DNA of 64,000 nt from Verrucomicrobiota bacterium (GCA_013285645.1 JABDHJ010000007.1:49452-113451); one strand, 5' to 3'. Positions 28,667 to 37,139 are shown, numbered from the stretch's first letter. Notes: generated by a model not told the origin, from the sequence alone. Numbers and translations: made by a program.

Positions 28667-29575
28667 TCAAATGACCCAGTCTCCTCCCATGCGCTGGCGT
28701 GGATGGATGCTGACCTGTTGTGCCTCAAAGAGTGCAACGGAATCGGACGGAATGGAGCGAGTGAGCCAGACGTTGCCGCCGATAATGCAGCGATCTCCAA
28801 TGACCGTGTCGCCGCCGACAATCGTCGCGTTGGCGTAGATGGTCACATCGTCGCCGACCGTGGGATGACGTTTGCCTCCGAGTGCCTGCCCTCGTTCATC
28901 GCGCTCAACGAGCTTGGCCAGGCTGCGCGCGACCAAGCCGACTCCCTGGTATAAACGGACGCGTTTGCCAATCTTCGCCGTGCTACCGATGACGACGCCG
29001 GTGCCATGATCGATAAAGAAATGAGAACCGATATCGGCGCCGGGATGCAGGTCGATGCCAGTGCGACCGTGGGCCCACTCCGTCATCATCCGGGGTAGAA
29101 ATGCCACGCCCATTTCATGCAGAATGTGCGCCATGCGAAAGACGGCGATGGCCTCGACGCCCGGATAGGCAAGGACGACTTCCTCCTGGCTACCTGCTGC
29201 GGGATCACCCTGGAAGGCGGCCTCCACATCGGTCTGAATGAGGCAACGCGCGTCAGGAAGTTTGCGGAAGAATTCCAAGGCCATGCTATCGGCGTCATGC
29301 CCAGCGACGGGATGCATCACAAGGCCCTTGGCTATCTTGCGCTTGAGTCGTTTGTGCAGTCCGCTTATTTGCAACGCCGTTTCGTGAGGTAAATCTTCCA
29401 TCGAGACCTGATGCTCGGAAATGAAGCCTGGAAAAATGATGTGAAGCAAATCCTGCGTAAGCGCGGCAACCGCCATTTTCGAGGGCAGGTTGGTACCGTT
29501 GAGATGCTTGATGCCGCCGCACTTCGCGTACGACTCGAGCAATTCGTTCACAACGTTTTTCATCGGATGATCCAT
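28667..29575 (-). CDS. cysE: Serine O-acetyltransferase
   Basis: 302 residues, the long form. N-terminal helices, then RKLPDARCLIQTDVEAAFQGDPAA, the catalytic TGIDLHPGADIGSHFFIDHGTGVVIG and a left-handed hexapeptide beta-helix (VTIYANATIVGGDTVIGDRCIIGGNVWLTRS). It acetylates serine from acetyl-CoA, the first step of cysteine synthesis. It is the first gene of the three-gene minus-strand cluster and has a promoter-like pair just upstream. Confidence 0.93.
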   Translation of the reverse strand: MDHPMKNVVNELLESYAKCGGIKHLNGTNLPSKMAVAALTQDLLHIIFPGFISEHQVSMEDLPHETALQISGLHKRLKRKIAKGLVMHPVAGHDADSMALEFFRKLPDARCLIQTDVEAAFQGDPAAGSQEEVVLAYPGVEAIAVFRMAHILHEMGVAFLPRMMTEWAHGRTGIDLHPGADIGSHFFIDHGTGVVIGSTAKIGKRVRLYQGVGLVARSLAKLVERDERGQALGGKRHPTVGDDVTIYANATIVGGDTVIGDRCIIGGNVWLTRSIPSDSVALFEAQQVSIHPRQRMGGDWVI

Positions 29576-29584
29576 ATCGGCCCT

Positions 29585-29613
29585 AGCCTATCGGAAAAAC
29601 GGTCGGCCTGCAA
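29585..29613 (-). promoter_or_regulatory. Putative promoter of the cysE cluster (TTGCAG-N17-TAGGCT)
   Basis: On the minus strand TTGCAG (29613-29608) and TAGGCT (29590-29585) are separated by 17 nt, and the ATG lies 9 nt past the -10 box. The same TAGGCT box at the same place occurs before ychF, the class V aminotransferase and ilvD. Confidence 0.5.
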
Positions 29614-29632
29614 ATGCGGGTATGAAAGAAGC

Positions 29633-31417
29633 TTAGGGGACTGCCTCGGCCCAGACCGCCTCGACATCGGTTTCGGAAAACCGATCGGTGTGCTGGGCGT
29701 GGCAAAGTTTTGCGTAGAGACCGTTCTTGGAGAGCAACTCTGTATGCGTGCCGCGCTCGACAATCCGGCCCTTTTGCAAAACGAGAATCAAGTCGGCATG
29801 GCGCACGGTGGAAAGACGATGCGCGATGACAAACGAGGTCCGGCCCGCCAGCAATCGCTGGAGCGCCTGCTGGATAAGTTGTTCCGTGGCCGTATCGACG
29901 CTGGCCGTTGCTTCGTCGAGCACCAGCACCGGCGGATTTTTCAGCAGCGCCCGCGCGATGGAGATGCGTTGTTTCTCGCCCACGGAAAGTTTCACGCCAC
30001 GCTCGCCGACATGGGTCTCGTAGCCCTCCGGTAGACCCACCACGAAATCATGCACGCACGCCGCCTTGGCCATTTCTTCGATTTCCGCCCGCGTGGCGTC
30101 AGGTCGTCCAAAGCGGAGATTGTCGAGGATCGTGCCGTTGAACAAAAACGTCTCCTGCGACACGGTGCCAATCTGCTCCCGCAATTCGCGCAATGAGATT
30201 TTGGTGATGTCGCGACCATCGAGCAGAATCTCGCCACCGGTCGCCTCGTAGAAGCGGCTTAAGAGCGATACGAAAGTCGTTTTCCCAGCCCCCGTCGGAC
30301 CGACAAGGGCCACGCATTGCCCTGGCTTTACGGCCAAATCGATCTTACCCAGAGCAGGTACGTCCTCGCGATAAGCAAAGGAGACACTGCGATAATCGAT
30401 CTGACCCAGCGCACGTTTTAGGTAGCCGTCGACCGCCGGGCGACGGTCGGCATCTCCATAATCTTCCGTGGTGGCATCAAGGATTTCAGCCACGCGATCA
30501 CTGGAGGCGCGTCCCGCCTGATAAAGCTGGTTGATCTGATGCAAGCTCCGGACCGGCTCATAAAACATGCCGACAAAAAGCAGAAACGTCACCAAGTCGC
30601 CGAATTGCATCGTTCCTGCGAGGACATCGGAGCCGCCCACATAAAGCACAATAGCGCTCCCCAGCATGCCTAAAAAAGCCATGCCCGATGAGTACCACGA
30701 CCACGTGCGCATGATGACAAGTTGGGTGTCGCCGACCAGTTTTGCCGAGGTGGAAAAACGACTCAACTCGGTTTCCTCACGCGCATACGACTTGATCTGG
30801 CGCACACCCTGAAGGTTATCGAGCAGAAGCGAATTCATCGCCGAGGCCGCCCTGCGTTGCTCGCGATAACGAGTCTTGGCGGTAAGCGTGTACCAGATGA
30901 CCCCACCGAAAAGAAGCGGCATCGGCAGAAGCATCCACATCGCCAGATGGGCATTTAGATGGAACAGGTAGATGCCCACGCCGATGATTTGCAGCACCGC
31001 AATAAGGCCCTGCTCGACCCCGTCGATCAGCACGCGCTCCATGGCCGTGACATCATCGATGACCCGGGTGATGATATCGCCTGTGGCGCGCTGGTCGTAC
31101 CAGCGTAACGGAAGCCGCTGCAGCGTCTGGTAGAGATCGCGCCGCAGGTCGAAAATAACTTTTTGCTCAAAGGTATTGTTGAAACGGATACGCAAGGCAT
31201 TCAACGCCTGTTGCGCGAAGAAGGCGGCCACCACGATCAGGACGTAGCGCAGCAACAGCTCGCTCTTGTGCGGAATGAGAACGTTGTCGATGACCATCCC
31301 GGTGACCTTGGGGAAAACAAACCCCGCCAAGGTACCCGCTATCGCCGCCGCAAAAGTGGCCAACGCCAGAATCGGATAAGCACGGGCATAAACCCAGACA
31401 CGGCGAAAGGTTTTCAT
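29633..31417 (-). CDS. ABC exporter with fused membrane and ATPase domains, MsbA-like
   Basis: 594 residues. Six membrane helices in residues 1-320, then the nucleotide-binding domain: Walker A LVGPTGAGKTTF, Q-loop TVSQETFLFNGTI, signature LSVGEKQRISIARALL, Walker B VLVLDEATASVD and FVIAHRLST. It works as a homodimer, and its half-transporter organisation is that of MsbA-type lipid or drug exporters. The signature is LSVGE instead of LSGGQ, a common variant. A perfect inverted repeat lies before its start. Confidence 0.92.
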   Translation of the reverse strand: MKTFRRVWVYARAYPILALATFAAAIAGTLAGFVFPKVTGMVIDNVLIPHKSELLLRYVLIVVAAFFAQQALNALRIRFNNTFEQKVIFDLRRDLYQTLQRLPLRWYDQRATGDIITRVIDDVTAMERVLIDGVEQGLIAVLQIIGVGIYLFHLNAHLAMWMLLPMPLLFGGVIWYTLTAKTRYREQRRAASAMNSLLLDNLQGVRQIKSYAREETELSRFSTSAKLVGDTQLVIMRTWSWYSSGMAFLGMLGSAIVLYVGGSDVLAGTMQFGDLVTFLLFVGMFYEPVRSLHQINQLYQAGRASSDRVAEILDATTEDYGDADRRPAVDGYLKRALGQIDYRSVSFAYREDVPALGKIDLAVKPGQCVALVGPTGAGKTTFVSLLSRFYEATGGEILLDGRDITKISLRELREQIGTVSQETFLFNGTILDNLRFGRPDATRAEIEEMAKAACVHDFVVGLPEGYETHVGERGVKLSVGEKQRISIARALLKNPPVLVLDEATASVDTATEQLIQQALQRLLAGRTSFVIAHRLSTVRHADLILVLQKGRIVERGTHTELLSKNGLYAKLCHAQHTDRFSETDVEAVWAEAVP

Positions 31418-31426
31418 CTTGGTTAA

Positions 31427-31486
31427 TGTAGCGGCGGTCTATGACCGTCGCTGATTAAAATGCGACGGTCATAGACCGCCGCTACA
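31427..31486. repeat. Perfect 24-bp inverted repeat between the ABC exporter and ychF
   Basis: Arms 31427-31450 and 31463-31486 are exact inverted copies around a 12-nt spacer (core GACGGTCATAGACCGCCGC). They belong to the family seen at 1742-1817 and 7372-7395. Lying 2 nt after the ychF stop on the minus strand, the hairpin could also end or protect the ychF transcript. Confidence 0.95.
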
Positions 31487-31488
31487 CT

Positions 31489-32592
31489 TTAAACGTTAAA
31501 ACGGAATTCCAGCACATCTCCATCCTGCACCGTGTATTCCTTACCCTCGATGCGGAGCCGTCCGGCTTCGCGCGCTTTGGCGAAGGAACCGAGCTTCACC
31601 AGTTCCTCGTAAGCCGTGCATTCCGCCGCGATGAAGCCGCGCTCGAAATCGGAGTGGATGACGCCCGCTGCCGCCGGGGCTTTGTCGCCGACGTGGATCG
31701 TCCAAGCGCGGGTTTCTTTTTCGCCGGTGGTGAAATAGGTGCGCAGGCCGAGAAGATGATACGCAGCGCGAATCAACGCCCCCACACCCGATTCCTTGAC
31801 GCCCAGGCTCTCGAGATATTCCTTCTGCTCCTCCGCGCTGAGATCAACCAAATCAGATTCAATCTGCGCGGAAATGATGACCGCCTCAGTATTCATGGCG
31901 GTTTTGACATACTCTTTCACGGCCTTGACGTGAGGATTCGCATCCGGGTTGGCCAGTTCTCCCTCGGCGACGTTGCAGGCAAAGAGAGTTGGCTTGCTGG
32001 TCAGCAGGAAAAAGCCCTTCAGCGTGGCCTGCTCATCCGGAGTCATTTCCAAGGTGTTCGCGGTCTTGCCGGAATCGAGATGCGGCTCGAGCTTCGCGAT
32101 GAGATCGAGTTCGGCCTTGGCCACCTTGTCGCCGCCGCGCGCGGCCTTCGCCTGCTTGTCCTTCCGCTTCTCCACCGTGGCGAGATCGGACAGGACGAGT
32201 TCCGTGTTGATGACTTCAATGTCGCGCACCGGATCAACCGTTCCTGAGACGTGCAGAATATCGCCGCTCTCAAAACAGCGGACGACCTGAATGATGGCAT
32301 CGACTTCGCGAATATGAGTCAGGAATTTGTTGCCGAGCCCCTCACCCGTGCTTGCGCCCTTGACCAGGCCCGCGATATCGACGAATTCGAAGACGGCCGG
32401 AATCAGCTTTTGCGATTTGGAAATGCCGGAAAGCACGGCCAGCCGATCATCCGGCACGGTAACGATGCCGCTGTTCGGCTCGATGGTGCAGAACGGATAA
32501 TTCGCCGCCTGCGCATTGCGCGTGCGGGTGACTGCGTTAAAGAGAGTGCTCTTCCCGACATTCGGGAGACCAACGATTCCGGCGCGTAACAT
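31489..32592 (-). CDS. ychF: Ribosome-binding ATPase YchF (OLA1 family)
   Basis: 367 residues. G1 GLPNVGKSTLFNAVT near the N-terminus, VDIAGLVKGASTGEGLGNKFL, NVAE at the base-recognition site (the ATP-favouring form of the NKxD box) and the C-terminal TGS domain (YTVQDGDVLEFRFNV) are typical. YchF/OLA1 hydrolyses ATP and associates with ribosomes. The call is secure. Confidence 0.97.
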   Translation of the reverse strand: MLRAGIVGLPNVGKSTLFNAVTRTRNAQAANYPFCTIEPNSGIVTVPDDRLAVLSGISKSQKLIPAVFEFVDIAGLVKGASTGEGLGNKFLTHIREVDAIIQVVRCFESGDILHVSGTVDPVRDIEVINTELVLSDLATVEKRKDKQAKAARGGDKVAKAELDLIAKLEPHLDSGKTANTLEMTPDEQATLKGFFLLTSKPTLFACNVAEGELANPDANPHVKAVKEYVKTAMNTEAVIISAQIESDLVDLSAEEQKEYLESLGVKESGVGALIRAAYHLLGLRTYFTTGEKETRAWTIHVGDKAPAAAGVIHSDFERGFIAAECTAYEELVKLGSFAKAREAGRLRIEGKEYTVQDGDVLEFRFNV

Positions 32593-32601
32593 AAGGGGCC
32601 A

Positions 32602-32629
32602 AGCCTATCACGGACGCGGGAGATGGCAA
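32602..32629 (-). promoter_or_regulatory. Putative promoter of ychF (TTGCCA-N16-TAGGCT)
   Basis: Minus-strand TTGCCA (32629-32624) and TAGGCT (32607-32602) are 16 nt apart, with the ATG 9 nt downstream. The -35 box differs from TTGACA at one position. It shares the TAGGCT box with three other minus-strand genes. Confidence 0.5.
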
Positions 32630-32669
32630 GGCGCGTTGGATCAGGACTAGAAGCTTATTTAATTCAGAC

Positions 32670-32975
32670 TTAATCAGGTCGGTTTAAACCCTTCGTCAAT
32701 AGTTTTGCAAGAGGACGAGTTAAAAACAAAAATATAATCCCCAGGCAAAAATAGATAAGTGCTTTAAGAAGTATGATCAGAAGATGGATTTCTCGCTGCT
32801 CGGCTAAGTAGCGATCTATTCCGGTTTGCGTTGAGGGCGCGGCTGTTTGGTAGTGGAAGATCCCAAAAAGATCCCCCGGCAAGTCGGCCATACACCAAGC
32901 GGCGTCAACAAACCACATGATCGAAAATATTCTAATCATCACGCCTGCAATCTGCACAAGTGTCATATTATTCAT
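32670..32975 (-). CDS. Hypothetical small membrane protein
   Basis: 101 residues with hydrophobic stretches at about 8-28 and 66-90 and a soluble loop between them (PSTQTGIDRYLAEQREIH). The C-terminus is basic. The DNA is visibly AT-richer than ychF. No recognised family and no partner genes. Coding is supported by length, membrane pattern and codon use only. Confidence 0.5.
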   Translation of the reverse strand: MNNMTLVQIAGVMIRIFSIMWFVDAAWCMADLPGDLFGIFHYQTAAPSTQTGIDRYLAEQREIHLLIILLKALIYFCLGIIFLFLTRPLAKLLTKGLNRPD

Positions 32976-33030
32976 TTTTTTACGGGCTCGCCTTGAGTGA
33001 ATTTATGTTTCGAACTTGAAAGAGTACCTC

Positions 33031-33333
33031 TCAATCCACTTCCCTCGGCGCCGGATGCATCTTGATCAAATTCAGCCCGTAGCCCTGATCATCGACCTGC
33101 TTTTTCAGCCGCTCGTTCAGGCCCCAATCCAGCGCCTTGGATTTTAGCTGCTTGCTGTTCAAATTCGTCATGGAGAGCTTCTGGTTACCCAGCAACTCCT
33201 TGAGCAGCAACTCCGGTTCCGTCCGCTCCGCCGGAACCGCAAAAGTCCCAAAGTAATCCGGATGAAAGTCCTCTTCCTTGATGAACCCTGTAGGGTGAGC
33301 ATGAAAAACAATCCACGTAAACATTTCCGCCAT
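33031..33333 (-). CDS. Hypothetical protein, about 100 residues
   Basis: The frame is open upstream but that part reads through a palindrome, so ATG 33333 is the likely start (MAEMFTWIVFHAHPTGFIKEE). The product is soluble and charged with FHPDYFGTFAVPAERTEPELLLKEL and a helical C-terminus. I recognise no family. Its upstream region holds a 16-bp inverted repeat and the terminator of the RRM gene. Confidence 0.5.
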   Translation of the reverse strand: MAEMFTWIVFHAHPTGFIKEEDFHPDYFGTFAVPAERTEPELLLKELLGNQKLSMTNLNSKQLKSKALDWGLNERLKKQVDDQGYGLNLIKMHPAPREVD

Positions 33334-33382
33334 GTGGGGACTTTGAAAGGGCGCGTCAATCAAGGCCAGCCTTTTTAACAGC

Positions 33383-33430
33383 TCCCTCGTTCCCAAACAC
33401 GCACGCGTGAAGGAGTTTGGGAACGAGGGA
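33383..33430. repeat. Perfect 16-bp inverted repeat (CTCGTTCCCAAAC type)
   Basis: Arms TCCCTCGTTCCCAAAC (33383-33398) and GTTTGGGAACGAGGGA (33415-33430) enclose 16 nt. The core CGTTCCCAA recurs in the hairpin at 35276-35300, and weakly near 13318, making another short dispersed family. Confidence 0.9.
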
Positions 33431-33450
33431 AATTTTTCGGAGGCTGAAAA

Positions 33451-33484
33451 CAAAAAACCGGCGGCACCTTGCGGTGACGCCGGT
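33451..33484 (-). terminator. Rho-independent terminator of the RRM-protein gene
   Basis: On the minus strand the stem ACCGGCGTCACC/GGTGCCGCCGGT (33484-33457, loop GCAA, one mismatch) is followed by a run of T (complement of 33457-33452). It lies 18 nt past the stop at 33503 and is a textbook intrinsic terminator. Confidence 0.88.
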
Positions 33485-33502
33485 CTTTGCGCGAAAGGCT
33501 TT

Positions 33503-34192
33503 TTAGGCGCTCGCTTCGGGATTGTTGCTGTGCGGATCGGCTTCGTGGGCCGTCGGATCTTCCTCGCGGGGATTGTTGATCGGACGCTTGTCGACCTTCG
33601 CGCCGCTGACCACAATCTGCCGTCCCATGAAATCGGTCCGGTTCAGTTTTTCGGCGGCGGCCTTGGCGGTATCCAACGATTCCATTTCGACGAAGCCGAA
33701 ACCCTTGGAACGATTCGCGCGGCGATCCATGGCGATTTCGACAGACTTCACCAAGCCGACCTTGGAGAAGAGATCGTGCAGATCGCTTTCCGCGGCTTCG
33801 TAGGCGAGGTTGCCCACATAAAGCTTGGGGGAAACGATTTCATGCATCACAGGCTCAGCCTTGGGCCGTTCCTCACGCTTGGGACGATCGTCACGACGCT
33901 CCTCACGGGGCGCACGTTCCTTGAAATCGGGACGCGAGCTGCTGCTGGTCCGAAGCGGCTTCACTTCGGCGGGTTTGGATTTCTTGAAAAAGCCGAGAAG
34001 CTTATCGAGAAAGCTGGGGCTTTTCTTGGGGGCCGAGCTGCTGCTGCCATTGGAATGGCCACGGCTTTCGTTATTGTAGCCGCCGCTGCTATGACCGCTG
34101 CGACCACGTCCTCCGCGTCGGCGACGTGCACCGCCGCCACTGCTGCTTCCGCCACTTCCACCTGCGCCTCGTGGGCGATAATCTGAACTCAT
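33503..34192 (-). CDS. RNA-binding protein with one RRM and a Gly/Ser/Arg-rich N-terminal tail
   Basis: 229 residues. Residues 1-60 are a low-complexity Gly/Ser/Arg tail with RGG-like RRRRGGRGR; 61-120 are charged and helical. One RRM follows, with RNP2 LYVGNL at 124-129 and RNP1 KGFGFVEM at 163-170, then a short acidic tail. Bacterial proteins of this type are cold- or stress-linked RNA binders; here the disordered N-terminus is unusually long. A clear terminator follows and a 492-nt gene-free leader precedes it. Confidence 0.92.
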   Translation of the reverse strand: MSSDYRPRGAGGSGGSSSGGGARRRRGGRGRSGHSSGGYNNESRGHSNGSSSSAPKKSPSFLDKLLGFFKKSKPAEVKPLRTSSSSRPDFKERAPREERRDDRPKREERPKAEPVMHEIVSPKLYVGNLAYEAAESDLHDLFSKVGLVKSVEIAMDRRANRSKGFGFVEMESLDTAKAAAEKLNRTDFMGRQIVVSGAKVDKRPINNPREEDPTAHEADPHSNNPEASA

Positions 34193-34684
34193 TTGATGTT
34201 TACTGACATGCCGTGAATCGCGCGGTCTTGAAATTCTACCCGCGCTCTTTTCAGGCTCTACCGGCTAGCTCCACTTTGTCTGCTGCTACTGATCTGCCAA
34301 CATTTCCTAAGTGCGAAAATCTTCAATCCCCGGCATTGGGCCGGTCGATGAAAGATAGCTTCCCGCCGCGCGAAAGAACCGTTCCTGGTCCAATGAAACT
34401 GCGCTGTTGCCGCGGGAAGTGATGAGCTGGTGAGGAGTCCTGTGTTGTCGGGTAAGGCAAGGCATTCAAAGACCCAGGCGCCATTGCGCCGGGCAAGAGG
34501 TTGCGTGTGACCTTGCTTCCAACTCCATTTTGATGGAAACAAAGGCGCCCGCTGCCCCGACCACGAAAGACTTCACTGCATGTCCCTTTCTGGAGATCAG
34601 GTTATAGCGGGCTGAAACAATTAGGCAAGTTAAATCGCAACTAAATCGCTCTCTTGGTGGGATTTAGCTCTAATATCGCTCCAT
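34193..34684. other. 492-nt stretch without a convincing gene
   Basis: No reading frame here looks coding. It lies upstream of the RRM gene (minus strand), so a long 5' leader or a small RNA is possible. Short hairpins can be drawn, for example around GGCGCCATTGCGCC at 34480-34493 and CCGGCATTGGGCCGG at 34330-34344. I looked for RNase P, tmRNA and SRP RNA signatures on both strands and did not see them. Confidence 0.4.
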
Positions 34685-35266
34685 CTACGAACCCCAGGTG
34701 AACCAGTGAGGCGCGATTCGGCGGAATCCCATTTCTGGATCTTGTTTTTTCAGTGGTGTTGGATCATCGTCCGAACGATACATGAATCCGGCGTGACCTA
34801 TAGCGCTCGAATCTCGAGTGAGATAGAGAACAGTGATACTGCTATCGTCCCGCCGCACTGATGCATATCTGTCATCAATTAGCTCGCTGGTATAACCCGC
34901 AGGAAAAGGTACTACTGGGTCATTTGCCTTAATTTGTTTTTGGCTAATTAGGATATCTGTAATTTTTTGATAGGTCGGCAGTTCAAACAGAAATATCTCA
35001 TTTCTTAGCTTCCCACCGAGAATCAGGGTCGGAATAAATAACCCCAAAGCTACGATACTGATAAGGCACCTATATCCCGCTATTTTTGTTCGCTGAGTAA
35101 GGGCTTCACCAATAACGACACAGGCAAACACCACGAATGAAAGGAAAAGCAGTCCAGAGATCAGAAATCCCCATCCATCCCTGGAGACGGAGTGCCAAAG
35201 GGTGGCCCCTAAAAAAATTAGGGCAAAAAGCCATGTGCCCATCAGCGGGAATGTTTTGAATTTCAT
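34685..35266 (-). CDS. Hypothetical multi-spanning membrane protein
   Basis: 193 residues from ATG 35266; the open frame extends a few codons into a hairpin, which is not used. Hydrophobic helices at about 10-25, 33-56 and 68-88 are followed by a soluble C-terminal domain (YQKITDILISQKQIKAND, SITVLYLTRDSSAIGH). AT-richer than surrounding housekeeping genes. No family recognised. It is flanked by repeats at 35276-35352, like other accessory genes here. Confidence 0.55.
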   Translation of the reverse strand: MKFKTFPLMGTWLFALIFLGATLWHSVSRDGWGFLISGLLFLSFVVFACVVIGEALTQRTKIAGYRCLISIVALGLFIPTLILGGKLRNEIFLFELPTYQKITDILISQKQIKANDPVVPFPAGYTSELIDDRYASVRRDDSSITVLYLTRDSSAIGHAGFMYRSDDDPTPLKKQDPEMGFRRIAPHWFTWGS

Positions 35267-35275
35267 CGTTCTCCT

Positions 35276-35352
35276 CGTTCCCAAGTTTTACTTGGGAACG
35301 CCCTTCTCGGGGCAACTTTGTTGCCATTCGCCGCTAGGGACAGCGGCGGCTA
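35276..35352. repeat. Three palindromes in tandem
   Basis: CGTTCCCAAG/CTTGGGAACG hairpin at 35276-35300; GGCAACTTTGTTGCC at 35311-35325; and at 35329-35352 an inverted copy, identical over 24 nt, of the GCCGCCGCTGTCCCTAGCGG element at 2190-2213. The cluster lies between an orphan membrane gene and the aminotransferase gene (both minus strand). Confidence 0.85.
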
Positions 35353-35361
35353 TCTCGGAAA

Positions 35362-36438
35362 CTAAAGCTCCGCGATACACCCATCAATCCAGCCCAGGAG
35401 CTGCTTGATGTTCTCTGTGCTTTCGTCGCCCATGTGGGAGATGCGGAAGCTGGTGCCTTTGATCTTGCCGTAACCGCCATCGATGACGCATGAATGCTTC
35501 GTTTTGAGCAGGCTATTGAGCTTCGCGACGTCGATGCCCTTGTTGTTGGCGACGCAGGTGAGCGTGATCGATTCGTAGCCTTCCTTGGGGAAGAAGGCGA
35601 AGCCGCGTTCCTTGACCCAGGCACGGGTGACCTTGGCGTTTTCGAGATGGCGCGCGTAGCGGTTCTCCAGCCCCTCGGCAGCGATGTCCTCCAGCTTGCT
35701 TTGGAGCGCGTAGAAGTGCGAGATGCTCGGCGTCGTCGGTGTCATGTCCGATTCCTGGTTTTTCTTGAACTCGAGGAAATCGAAGTAGTAACCGCGGTCC
35801 TTGATCGTTGCTGCCTTGGCGTACGCTTTTTCCGAGACGGTGAACACCGCCGCGCCTGCGGGCAACGCCAGCGCCTTCTGCGTTCCGGCCAGCATCACGT
35901 CGATGCCGAGTTCATCGAACGGAATCTTCATGCCGCTGAACGACGAGACGCAATCGACGATGAACATGACGTCAGGAAATTTCTTCATCACGGCAGCGAT
36001 TTCCGTCAGCGGATTCATCGTGCCGGTGCTGGTCTCGTTATGGATGAGCGTGATCGCGTCGAACTCGCCGGTGGCCAGCTTCGCCTCAATTGCCTCGGGC
36101 AGGATCGGCTGGCCCCACTCGACTTGCAAGGCATCGGCCTGCTTGCCGCATTTCTTAGCCACGTCAAACCACTTGTCCGAGAACGCACCGCTCATGCAGC
36201 AAAGCACCTTCTTGCTGACGAGATTGCGGAGTGCCCCTTCCATCACGCCCCAGGCCGAGCTCGTGCTCACAAATACCGGCTGCTTGGTGAAGAAAAGTTC
36301 CTGCAGACCCGGCTGGATGGCGGCGTTCAGCGTCTGGAAATCCTTCGAGCGATGCCCAATCATTGGACGCGAGAACGCGCGCATCGTTTTTTCCGAGACT
36401 TCGATCGGGCCGGGACTGAAGAGCTTGATGTGAGTCAT
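35362..36438 (-). CDS. Class V aminotransferase (serine-pyruvate/alanine-glyoxylate type)
   Basis: 358 residues. KLFSPGPIEVSEKTMRA, HNETSTGTMNPL, FIVDCVSSFSGM and the PLP lysine Lys188 in LAGTQKALALP match the small-subunit class V transaminases used for serine-pyruvate, alanine-glyoxylate or, in some lineages, phosphoserine transamination. Substrate cannot be fixed by sequence. It has the TTTTTC-N17-TAGGCTTAAA promoter shared with ilvD. Confidence 0.88.
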   Translation of the reverse strand: MTHIKLFSPGPIEVSEKTMRAFSRPMIGHRSKDFQTLNAAIQPGLQELFFTKQPVFVSTSSAWGVMEGALRNLVSKKVLCCMSGAFSDKWFDVAKKCGKQADALQVEWGQPILPEAIEAKLATGEFDAITLIHNETSTGTMNPLTEIAAVMKKFPDVMFIVDCVSSFSGMKIPFDELGIDVMLAGTQKALALPAGAAVFTVSEKAYAKAATIKDRGYYFDFLEFKKNQESDMTPTTPSISHFYALQSKLEDIAAEGLENRYARHLENAKVTRAWVKERGFAFFPKEGYESITLTCVANNKGIDVAKLNSLLKTKHSCVIDGGYGKIKGTSFRISHMGDESTENIKQLLGWIDGCIAEL

Positions 36439-36453
36439 AAGAATTGAAATTTA

Positions 36454-36482
36454 AGCCTACGCGGCGTCGTTTAACAGAAAAA
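36454..36482 (-). promoter_or_regulatory. Putative promoter (TTTTTC-N17-TAGGCTTAAA) of the class V aminotransferase
   Basis: Minus-strand TTTTTC (36482-36477) and TAGGCT (36459-36454) are exactly 17 nt apart and the -10 box is followed by TAAA. The ilvD upstream region repeats this arrangement to the base. The ATG is 15 nt past the -10 box. Confidence 0.5.
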
Positions 36483-36544
36483 CATCGCGAAAAAGTAACA
36501 AAGCGCGGATTGGCGACATGGCAAGTCTGATGCTTAATGACGGG

Positions 36545-36958
36545 ATGATCTCAGGGCTCAGCCACATCACCTTTGCCGTCTCCGACTTGGAGCGGTCGCT
36601 CCGCTTCTATGGCGGACTGCTTGGGTTCAAGCCCTTGGTGCACTGGGACAAGGGCGCCTACCTCACCGCGGGCGATTTCTGGATTGGGCTGACGCTCGAT
36701 CCGGCGGCCTCCGAGGCGACCAATAACTCGTCGTACACGCACATCGCCTTTGCCGTGCCACTGGAGGAATTCAACGCCCTGCGCGAAAAGCTTCTTCTCC
36801 TGGACGCCGAGGAATGGCAAACCAACTCCAGCCCCGGCGAATCATTCTATTTCCTCGACCCCGACGGCCACAAACTGGAGATTCATGCGCGCACCCTCCC
36901 CGATCGACTGGCGTGGCTGCGCGAGAATCCCAAGCCGGGGATTAGGTGGGTGGAGTAG
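36545..36958 (+). CDS. FosA-like glyoxalase/thiol transferase
   Basis: 137 residues from ATG 36545, aligned to the family N-terminus MLTGLNHLTLAV; a further ATG at 36518 would add nine residues. Metal ligands are in place: His7 (LSHITFAV), His66 (YTHIAFA) and Glu112 (HKLEIH), and Thr9 is kept. The potassium loop is altered: EWQTNSSPGES replaces the EWKQNRSEGDS typical of FosA, so Lys90 and Glu95 equivalents are lost. It may detoxify a different epoxide or be a FosA relative without fosfomycin activity. It overlaps DUF433 at its 3' end. Confidence 0.78.
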   Translation: MISGLSHITFAVSDLERSLRFYGGLLGFKPLVHWDKGAYLTAGDFWIGLTLDPAASEATNNSSYTHIAFAVPLEEFNALREKLLLLDAEEWQTNSSPGESFYFLDPDGHKLEIHARTLPDRLAWLRENPKPGIRWVE

Positions 36959-37139
36959 CCTTCGCGTAAGACAAAGCCATCTCAACATCGGCACTTTTGA
37001 TGTCATAGTCCTGAGCGATCTCATCCTTGGACATTCCACCAGTTAAACCGCTGATGATAGTGGCTACAGGGATGCGCGTTCCTTTGATCACAGGCTGACC
37101 GTGATGAACCAGAGGATTGTGGACGATTCGATCATTCAT
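36942..37139 (-). CDS. DUF433 (VapB-like antitoxin family) protein, orphan
   Basis: 65 residues from ATG 37139. RIVHNPLVHHGQPVIKGTRIPVATIISGL and MSKDEIAQDYDIKSADVEMALSYA are diagnostic of DUF433, a small HTH-like protein usually paired with a DUF5615 PIN-type toxin. Here no toxin gene follows: the last 17 nt overlap the convergent fosA-like gene. The gene is therefore an orphan or a remnant of a toxin-antitoxin pair. Confidence 0.85.
   Translation of the reverse strand: MNDRIVHNPLVHHGQPVIKGTRIPVATIISGLTGGMSKDEIAQDYDIKSADVEMALSYAKATPPT

Noticed and set aside
33451..33484. Hairpin as a tRNA or small RNA
   Set aside because: The stem followed by a T run directly after the RRM stop is a terminator.
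33334..33615. Upstream extension of the 100-residue hypothetical gene
   Set aside because: It would read through a 16-bp inverted repeat and the RRM gene terminator; ATG 33333 is the likelier start.
34258..34542. Minus-strand frame of 94 codons in the gap before the RRM gene
   Set aside because: Composition is Trp/Arg/Ser-rich, no hydrophobic core or motif, and no ribosome site; treated as noncoding.
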